DNA of 64,000 bases from positions 1 to 64,000 of the forward strand of contig CAZFBR010000001.1 of NCBI GenBank assembly GCA_964517215.1, read 5' to 3'. The position numbers and the translations under genes are program-made. The DNA is from CAZFBR01 sp035353495 [NCBI: uncultured bacterium] (GTDB lineage Bacteria; DAOPZR01). Below the pieces are notes generated by a model that had not been told where the DNA came from, made no database searches, and worked only from the letters and a program-made list of their open reading frames with translations. Positions 58,158 through 64,000 of the stretch are shown in pieces. The first letter of the stretch is position 1; every line of letters begins with the position of its first letter.

Positions 58158-60857
58158 ATGACCGTGTTCAATCCGCCGGCCGACCTGCCGGTATCTGAAT
58201 CATTGCCGGAGCTGCGCACGCGGCTTGCTGCCGCGTCGCAGGTGCTGCTGCATGCCCCGCCGGGCGCGGGCAAGACCACGGTTGTGCCGCCCGCGCTGCT
58301 GGCGGAGCCGTGGCTGCGTGGCCGGCGCATCCTGGTGCTCGAGCCGCGGCGGATCGCGGCGCGCGCTGCCGCAGCCCGGGTTGCCGAGCTGCTGGGTGAT
58401 CGTGTCGGCGGGGTGGTTGGCTATCGCACCCGCCTGGAAACGCGCGTCTCCGCTGCCACCCGCATCGAGTTCCTGACTGAAGGGCTGCTCGCCCGCCGTC
58501 TGCAGCATGACCCGACCCTCGACGGGATTGGTGCCGTTATCTTTGATGAATTTCACGAGCGCCACCTTACCGGTGACCTCGCGCTGGCACTGGCGCTTGA
58601 TGCGCAGCGGCAGGTGCGGCCCGACCTGAAGCTCATCGTCATGTCCGCCACCCTCGCCGTGGCGGCGCTGCAGCGCCTGCTGCCGCAGGCCGCGACCGTC
58701 GCCTGCACCGGGCGCATGTTCCCGGTTGCTATCCGCCACCTGCCGGAGACGCCGGACGACTATTGCGCCGCCGCTGTGGCGACGATCCGGCGTGCCCTGT
58801 CCGAAACTGCCGGCGATATTCTGGTGTTTCTCCCCGGCATCGCCGCCATCCGCCGCGTGCAGCAGGCGCTTACTGACCTGCCGGCGCAGGTGGTGACGCT
58901 CTTTGGCGACCTTGCCGCCGACGAGCAGGATGCCGTGCTCCGGCCCGGTGCGCATGCCGCCCGGCGGGTTATTTTGGCGACACCACTGGCGGAAACCAGC
59001 GTGACGGTGCCGGGGGTCAGCGTCGTTATCGACAGCGGCTGGCAGCGCCAGCCGCGGTATGAACCTGCGCGGGAAATGACCCGGCTCGCCACCGTACGCG
59101 TGAGCAAGGCCAATGCCGAGCAGCGTGCCGGACGCGCCGGGCGGCTGGGCCCGGGCGTTTGCTATCGTCTGTGGAGCGCCGGCACCCAGCATGCCCTGCT
59201 TGAGCATCCCGAACCAGAAATGCTGCAGGCCGACCTGGCACCGCTTGCGCTCGAGTTGGCTGCCTGGGGCGTGGCCGATCCTGCGACCTTGACCTGGCTT
59301 GACCCGCCCCCCGCCGGCGCTTTCGCCCGCGCCCGGGCCACCCTTGCAGCACTCGGCGCAGTGGAAGTGACGCATGCGCTGGAAGACGCAACGGATGCCG
59401 TCAACGTCAGTGCCGGTGCGGGTCATGACGCAGAAGAATCGCTGAATGCCGAATGTGGCACTGACAATTCACTGCACAGTAAGCAAGATTCAATCATCGT
59501 TCCCCGCGCCTGCGATGCGGGAGAGAAAGTGCGCGAGGCCGGTGAGAGTCAATATGGCCGGATCACACGGTCTGGCCGGCAGCTGGCTGCACTTCCTCTG
59601 CATCCGCGATTGGCGGCAATGCTGCTCTTTGGCGCTGCCCGCGGGCAGGGCGCGCTGGCGGCGGATATTGCCGCCCTGCTTGCGGAACGCGATATCCTTG
59701 CCCGAGCTGACAATTGCGATCTGGCGGCCCGACTGGCCGTCCTGCACGCCTGCCGGCGCGGTCGCAGGCCGCATGATTGTGACCGTAATGCTGTTGCCGC
59801 AGTGGTGCGGGTGGCGGCGCAACTGCACCTGCTGCTGCGGGACACGCCGCTGCCGAACGGGATACCGCTGGCCTCCGATGACGACACTGCCGGTATCCTG
59901 CTGGCGCACGCCTATCCCGAACGGCTGGGCAAGCGCCGCGAACCGGGGAATGATCTCTTTCTGCTCGCCGGCGGGCGCGGGGCCCGCTTGCGCGCCGGCG
60001 TTGCCCTCCGCGGCTGCGAATTCATCGTGGCCGCCGACATTGATAGCGGGCAGCGCGACAGTATCATCCATCTCGCTGCCGGTCTTTCCGCGGCGGCGGT
60101 GCGCATCGCATTCGCTGACCGCATTTGCTGGCGGGAACGGGTTTTCTGGTCGGACCGCGACGGCGATCTCGTCGCCACCCGCGCGGAAATGCTTGATGCG
60201 CTGGTGCTGTGTGAAGGACCGTGGGAAAAGCCGGATCCTGCCGCTGCGACTGCGGCGCTGCTCACCGGCATTCGCGCGCGCGGGCTGGCAGCGTTACCCT
60301 GGCGCGAGGATGACCGGCAGTGGCAGCAGCGGGTCCTGTGTCTGCGCACCTGGCTGCCCGACGGGAACTGGCCTGACGTCAGTGATGAATGGCTGCTCGC
60401 CAATCTCGAACAGTGGCTCGCGCCGTCGCTTGCAGGTATCACCCGGTTTGCCCGGCTGGCAGCGCTTGATCTGGCGGCGGCGCTCAACCACCTGCTTGAC
60501 TACCGGCAGCGTCAGCAGCTGGCGGCACTGGCGCCGACGCATATCACCGTGCCCACCGGCTCGTCCATCCGCCTGCGGTATGCACTGGGTCAGGCGCCGG
60601 TGCTGGCGGTGCGGTTGCAGGAGATGTTCGGCTGCGTCGCTACGCCGTGCGTGGCCGGTGGCAGGGTGAAGGTGCTGCTCCAGCTGCTCTCGCCCGCCCA
60701 TCGCCCGGTGCAGGTTACCGACGATCTTGCCGGGTTCTGGTCCGGCTCGTATGCCGAGGTGCGCCGCGAGCTGCGCGGCCGCTACCCGAAACATGTCTGG
60801 CCCGACGATCCGCGTCACGCTGCGCCCACCCGTCGCGCCAAGCCGCGCCCGCAATAG
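58158..60857 (+). CDS. hrpB: ATP-dependent helicase HrpB
   Basis: 899 residues, longer than the usual 810-850. DEAH-type helicase: Walker A PPGAGKTTVVP near 35, DEFHERHLTGD (DEAH-like) near 131, MSATL, QRAGRAGRLGPGVCYRLW. The HrpB-specific C-terminal region runs to PKHVWPDDP. About 62 residues (about 404-466, between LGAVEV and GRITRSGRQLAALPLHPRL) have no counterpart in HrpB proteins I know and look like translated repeat DNA. The frame stays open, so the gene may still work. RNA or DNA target unknown. Confidence 0.93.
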   Translation: MTVFNPPADLPVSESLPELRTRLAAASQVLLHAPPGAGKTTVVPPALLAEPWLRGRRILVLEPRRIAARAAAARVAELLGDRVGGVVGYRTRLETRVSAATRIEFLTEGLLARRLQHDPTLDGIGAVIFDEFHERHLTGDLALALALDAQRQVRPDLKLIVMSATLAVAALQRLLPQAATVACTGRMFPVAIRHLPETPDDYCAAAVATIRRALSETAGDILVFLPGIAAIRRVQQALTDLPAQVVTLFGDLAADEQDAVLRPGAHAARRVILATPLAETSVTVPGVSVVIDSGWQRQPRYEPAREMTRLATVRVSKANAEQRAGRAGRLGPGVCYRLWSAGTQHALLEHPEPEMLQADLAPLALELAAWGVADPATLTWLDPPPAGAFARARATLAALGAVEVTHALEDATDAVNVSAGAGHDAEESLNAECGTDNSLHSKQDSIIVPRACDAGEKVREAGESQYGRITRSGRQLAALPLHPRLAAMLLFGAARGQGALAADIAALLAERDILARADNCDLAARLAVLHACRRGRRPHDCDRNAVAAVVRVAAQLHLLLRDTPLPNGIPLASDDDTAGILLAHAYPERLGKRREPGNDLFLLAGGRGARLRAGVALRGCEFIVAADIDSGQRDSIIHLAAGLSAAAVRIAFADRICWRERVFWSDRDGDLVATRAEMLDALVLCEGPWEKPDPAAATAALLTGIRARGLAALPWREDDRQWQQRVLCLRTWLPDGNWPDVSDEWLLANLEQWLAPSLAGITRFARLAALDLAAALNHLLDYRQRQQLAALAPTHITVPTGSSIRLRYALGQAPVLAVRLQEMFGCVATPCVAGGRVKVLLQLLSPAHRPVQVTDDLAGFWSGSYAEVRRELRGRYPKHVWPDDPRHAAPTRRAKPRPQ

Positions 60858-60974
60858 TCCGCGCACCAGTGCACGGGTTCCCTGCCGAAATGCAATGTGG
60901 CAGAGAAGGGTCGGGTGCTGCGCAAATCCATAGTTGTATTACAAAATGATTAAAACCAAAAATTGATACACGCA

Positions 60975-61003
60975 TTGACTTTAATATCGTATTAACATAC
61001 AGT
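60975..61003 (+). promoter_or_regulatory. Possible promoter upstream of a hypothetical gene
   Basis: TTGACT (60975-60980), 17-base spacer, TACAGT (60998-61003), in a 230-base AT-rich gap (60858-61088) that holds no other feature I can name. Confidence 0.45.
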
Positions 61004-61088
61004 AATGGTACGTGAAACTGGGAAATGACGCTGCAGGTTTGATGGTGATGATAATGATGCTGATGCAATTGACACACAGCGCACGCGA

Positions 61089-61721
61089 ATGACGCGCAGG
61101 ATACAGGTGCCGGTATGGTGGGCGCTGTTCGGGTTGGTGTTGGTTGCCGCTGGTGTTTGGTGGTTCAAACAGCCCAAAGCTTTGGTTGCCGGCTATGACC
61201 CTCCGCATAACCTGGTCGCATCGCTTTGTGGCGCTGACAGTACGACGTTGAATGCGCGAGTGCGTGCGGATTTTCTGTTGCGCGTACAAGAAAACCGTCG
61301 GGGTGAGATTCAGCGTGCATATCCGCAATTGGTTGAACATCCTGGTTTGGAGGGCTTCCTCCTGTCGCTGCCGGCATATGGCAAAAGGAATGCAGACGGA
61401 TATGGTTGCCGTTTCGTCTTACCCGATGGCGGAAATGACACACTTGTCGTATTTCCCGAGTATTATCCGCCCCTTGAATTCCGCACGGCATCTGGTGAAC
61501 AGGTTCCTACGCGGTTGGGGACCGATAATCAGGAATCGTTCCATGTTCTGTACCAACAAACCCGGCAGCGTTATTGGATGTTCGTGCAAATGGGGTGGGG
61601 GTACCCGGGGGTAATGTATGGCCCATTTGCTGAACCGGCAAGCTATCCGCCGGCTGTCGCAGAACAGCTGAACAAAGTGCGCCGTCAAATCATCGCCGAT
61701 GCCGGAGGCATTGCCGATTAG
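61089..61721 (+). CDS. Hypothetical single-pass membrane protein
   Basis: 210 residues from ATG 61089. Basic start (MTRRIQ), one membrane helix (about 8-27, VWWALFGLVLVAAGVWWF), then an outer domain of about 180 residues: ARVRADFLLRVQENRRGEIQRAY, FLLSLPAYGKRNADGYGCRFVLP, FPEYYPPLEFRTASG, and RYWMFVQMGWGYPGVMYGPFAEPASYPP. Rich in Tyr, Trp and Pro. No family recognised. The gene and its upstream gap are less GC-rich than their neighbours, which may mean later acquisition. About 385 bases without a supported gene follow. Confidence 0.65.
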   Translation: MTRRIQVPVWWALFGLVLVAAGVWWFKQPKALVAGYDPPHNLVASLCGADSTTLNARVRADFLLRVQENRRGEIQRAYPQLVEHPGLEGFLLSLPAYGKRNADGYGCRFVLPDGGNDTLVVFPEYYPPLEFRTASGEQVPTRLGTDNQESFHVLYQQTRQRYWMFVQMGWGYPGVMYGPFAEPASYPPAVAEQLNKVRRQIIADAGGIAD

Positions 61722-62033
61722 ACAAGAACTGACCCCAGGGCGAATTGCCCTGTGCAGGGGTGGACTTCAACTGTGGTGCGCGCCGGGTGTTCGGCGGCAG
61801 CATATATATGCAGGTGCCATTTGTTGTGCGTTGCTTGTGTGTTTCTTATGCCTTCTTGAATCATCCTGGCCGACAATATGTGCAGGTTTCAGCAAGGTGA
61901 TATGCAGCATCAAACACGTCTGCACCAGGCATCGCACCGACTTGGACGCCGGCACATAAGTGCCTGACGGGTGCTCATCATTGCGGGATATCCTCATGTC
62001 GTTCAGGCACATTGCACTGCCGGGTGCCGGCAA
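61722..62033. other. Gene-free stretch between the hypothetical gene and comM
   Basis: An open frame at 61699-61959 (86 codons) overlaps the preceding gene and has no ribosome site, so I do not call it. A hairpin CAGGGC-GAATT-GCCCTG at 61736-61752 follows the stop and may terminate transcription. Confidence 0.4.
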
Positions 62034-62062
62034 TTGACGGCCCGCGGGGAAAGGGCTATGAT
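62034..62062 (+). promoter_or_regulatory. Promoter of comM/yifB
   Basis: TTGACG (62034-62039), 17-base spacer, TATGAT (62057-62062), 45 bases before the ATG. Confidence 0.6.
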
Positions 62063-62106
62063 AACGGCATGGCATCCGCCGGAGCGGGCCGGGAGACGGG
62101 GACGCG

Positions 62107-63624
62107 ATGTTTGTCCGCCTGATCTCGGCCGCGCTGTTCGGGATTGAGGCGTACCGCCTCGAAGTCGAGGTGGACGTCGCCAACGGCATCCCCTGTTTCA
62201 CCATCGTCGGCATGCCCGACACCGCCATCCGCGAAAGCCGCGAGCGGGTGCGCGCGGCGCTCAAGAACAACGGCTTCGAATTCCCCGCCAAGCGCATCAC
62301 CGTCAACCTCGCCCCTGCCGACCGGAAAAAAGAAGGCGCGGCGTTCGACCTGCCCATGGCGCTCGGCATCATCGCCGCCTCGGGCCAGCTCCGGCGCACG
62401 GCCTTCACTGAGGTGCTCATTGTCGGCGAGCTCGCGCTCGACGGCACGCTGCGGCCGGTGCCCGGCATCTTGCCCATCGCCATGGACGCGGAACGGCATG
62501 GCGCGCAGTTCCTGCTCGTCCCTGCCGCCAATGCGGCTGAAGCGGCGGCGGTAATTCCGGCGGAACGCATCGTCCCGCTCGCCACCCTGGCGCAGGCGGT
62601 GGCGTGGCTGCAGGGCGAGCTGCCGCCCGAGGCGTTGCGGCTGCCGCCGCCGCCGGTCTGGCAGCCGCGCGACAGCGTTGACCTGCGCGAAGTGAAGGGT
62701 CAGGCGTCGGCCAAGCGCGCGCTGGAGATCGCCGCGGCGGGCGCGCATAACCTGCTCTTTATCGGTCCGCCCGGATCGGGCAAGACCATGCTGGCGCGAC
62801 GGCTCCCCACCATCCTCCCTGAGCTGACCCGCGACGAGGCGGTGGCGGTGACCCGCGTCCACAGCGTTGCCGGCCTGCTGCCGGCGGGGCAGGGGCTGCT
62901 GCGCGAACGGCCGTTCCGCGCGCCGCATCACACGGTGAGCGATGCCGGGCTGATCGGCGGCGGGCAGATCCCGCGCCCGGGCGAGGTTTCGCTCGCCCAT
63001 TTCGGGGTGCTCTTTCTCGACGAACTGCCCGAATTCCAGCGCCATGTCCTCGAAGCGATGCGCCAGCCGCTCGAGGGGGGTGAGGTGACCATTGCCCGGT
63101 CGGCCATGACGCTGCAGTTCCCCGCGCGGTTCATGCTGGTGGCGGCGATGAATCCCTGCCCCTGCGGCTTCCGCGGCGATCCGCGTCATGCCTGCACCTG
63201 CCGGCCCGACGAAATCGACCGCTACCTGGCGAAAATCTCCGGACCGCTGCTCGACCGCATCGACCTGCACCTCGAAGTGCCTGCCGTGTCGTACGATGAA
63301 CTGCAGCAGCGCAGCGGCGACGGCGAGCATTCCGCTGCGGTCCGCACCCGTGTCGCCCGGGCGCGTACTATTCAGGCGCAGCGCGGTCCGCACTGGAATG
63401 CCTATCTTTCAGAAAAGGAAGTGCGGGCGGCGGTGGTGCTCGACCAGTCAGCTGAGGATTTGCTGCGCATGGCAGTTGACCGGCAGGGTTTCAGCGCCCG
63501 CGCCTATCATCGCGTCCTGAAGGTGGCACGCACCATTGCGGATCTTGCCGGGAGTGATCGTGTCGCCACGGACCACGTCGCCGAGGCGCTGTCGTACCGC
63601 GCGCTCGAACGGATTCCCGAATGA
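62107..63624 (+). CDS. comM: YifB/ComM-family Mg-chelatase-like AAA+ ATPase
   Basis: 505 residues, standard length. N-terminal Lon-S5-like domain (LISAALFGIEAYRLEVEVDVANGIPCFTIVGMPDTAIRESRERVRAAL; VNLAPADRKKEG), Walker A GPPGSGKTMLARRLP near 220, FRAPHHTVSDAGLIGGG, LFLDELPEF, and Cys motif CPCGFRGDPRHACTC. ComM is a helicase that promotes branch migration during natural transformation, so DNA uptake and recombination are plausible in this organism. Confidence 0.96.
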   Translation: MFVRLISAALFGIEAYRLEVEVDVANGIPCFTIVGMPDTAIRESRERVRAALKNNGFEFPAKRITVNLAPADRKKEGAAFDLPMALGIIAASGQLRRTAFTEVLIVGELALDGTLRPVPGILPIAMDAERHGAQFLLVPAANAAEAAAVIPAERIVPLATLAQAVAWLQGELPPEALRLPPPPVWQPRDSVDLREVKGQASAKRALEIAAAGAHNLLFIGPPGSGKTMLARRLPTILPELTRDEAVAVTRVHSVAGLLPAGQGLLRERPFRAPHHTVSDAGLIGGGQIPRPGEVSLAHFGVLFLDELPEFQRHVLEAMRQPLEGGEVTIARSAMTLQFPARFMLVAAMNPCPCGFRGDPRHACTCRPDEIDRYLAKISGPLLDRIDLHLEVPAVSYDELQQRSGDGEHSAAVRTRVARARTIQAQRGPHWNAYLSEKEVRAAVVLDQSAEDLLRMAVDRQGFSARAYHRVLKVARTIADLAGSDRVATDHVAEALSYRALERIPE

Positions 63625-63728
63625 TTCGCCCGCGTCGCCGCGATGGTCTGGTATCCGTCGGGCCGAATGCCGGCATACCGCGGGACGTGTGCAGGATGTG
63701 GGCATCCGCTGCCGGTCATGGTGTGTGG

Positions 63729-63734
63729 TATAAT
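63729..63734 (+). promoter_or_regulatory. Extended -10 promoter of the last gene
   Basis: TGG directly before TATAAT (63729-63734), the same TGTGGTATAATT string as at the 6216-6243 promoter; no clear -35. Confidence 0.5.
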
Positions 63735-63763
63735 TGCGGTAGAGGCAACCAGGGAGGCGGCCA

Positions 63764-64000
63764 ATGAATGATATCCAGCGTGATGAATTTCAGCGGTTTG
63801 CGGTACGCTTGTGCGTGGCCCGGCGATTGCTCGGCGGGTTTCTGCTGATCGGCGTGGGGTTGTACCTGTTGTCGGCCGGCGCCTTTTTCGGTCTGCACGG
63901 CTGGGTGATGCATCTTACGCATCACTGGTACGGGCTTATTCCGCCCCAGGTCGAGCTGCTGTCGCTGCTCTATTTCACCGCCCTGAAATGCCTGTTTGCC
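63764..64000 (+). CDS. Membrane protein, 3' truncated by window
   Basis: 79 codons from ATG 63764 with GGGAGG about eight bases upstream. A 20-residue polar start (MNDIQRDEFQRFAVRLCVARR) is followed by a membrane helix (LLGGFLLIGVGLYLLSAGAFF), a loop (GLHGWVMHLTHHWYGLIPPQVE) and the start of a second helix. The loop pattern, with a short LHG motif and a C-terminal LYFTALKCLF, recalls small two-helix membrane proteins such as DUF6868, but this is a weak guess. Confidence 0.6.
   Translation, partial: MNDIQRDEFQRFAVRLCVARRLLGGFLLIGVGLYLLSAGAFFGLHGWVMHLTHHWYGLIPPQVELLSLLYFTALKCLFA

Noticed and set aside
61699-61959. 86-codon frame after the hypothetical gene
   Set aside because: Overlaps the preceding gene, has no ribosome site, and its sequence is Cys/Arg-rich without a recognisable pattern.

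Overview
GC-rich, gene-dense chromosomal DNA from a diderm (Gram-negative-type) bacterium with ferredoxin-based anaerobic metabolism. Diderm character is inferred from Mla/MCE lipid-transport genes, a SPOR-domain protein and a FecR-like protein. Anaerobic or fermentative metabolism is inferred from two 2-oxoacid:ferredoxin oxidoreductase loci (a Vor/Por type and IorAB). The radA - PIN/TRAM - ispD - ispF order also occurs in non-proteobacterial lineages. I would look first in the PVC or Desulfobacterota-like groups, but the phylum cannot be settled from the sequence alone.

Layout. 1-6.1 kb (+): MoxR ATPase, DUF58, TgpA-like transglutaminase, a ComEC-like metallo-beta-lactamase-fold protein and a MoeA-like protein. 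6.2-8.4 kb (+): a small HEGEH/Cys protein and a FecR-like membrane protein. 8.47-14.64 kb (-): an AT-richer array of about ten gene cassettes, each ending in a roughly 50-67 bp attC site and headed by a promoter plus attI-like core but no integrase. 15.1-24.7 kb (+): cupin regulator, acyl-CoA ligase, ferredoxin, VorB, fused VorA/VorC, PilZ, a secreted protein pair, phosphodiesterase, panB-panC and tRNA-Leu. 24.9-27.9 kb: lipoprotein, then a second integron with a frameshifted and truncated intI (-), Pc promoter, attI, two complete cassettes (a membrane protein and a HigBA toxin-antitoxin) and an antitoxin remnant. 28-45 kb (+): tRNA-Cys, tRNA-CAU, mlaF-mlaD, radA, PIN/TRAM, ispD, ispF, aroK, aroQ, aminopeptidase, rlmB, glyA, DUF2148, a STAS/ATPase pair, iorAB, a PaaK-type ligase and a phosphoesterase. 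45-58 kb: pgeF (-), greA (+), then a long minus-strand run (glycosyltransferase, HEAT, REC protein, flavoprotein, TPR, thiE, hom, SPOR, HDOD, K+ channel, adenosine deaminase). 58-64 kb (+): hrpB with an in-frame insertion, a hypothetical gene, the comM/yifB ATPase and a truncated membrane gene.

How it works together. Many genes overlap by ATGA or GTGA, implying long translationally coupled operons. The Vor and Ior clusters convert 2-oxoacids to acyl-CoAs with reduced ferredoxin, and each sits beside an AMP-forming acyl-CoA ligase. The most unusual content is the pair of related integron platforms in opposite orientation about 10 kb apart. Their attI/Pc modules align (27 of 37 bases, ungapped, by my hand alignment), their attC sites share one type, and the larger array has lost its integrase. 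It carries two near-identical 24-bp palindromes around its promoter.
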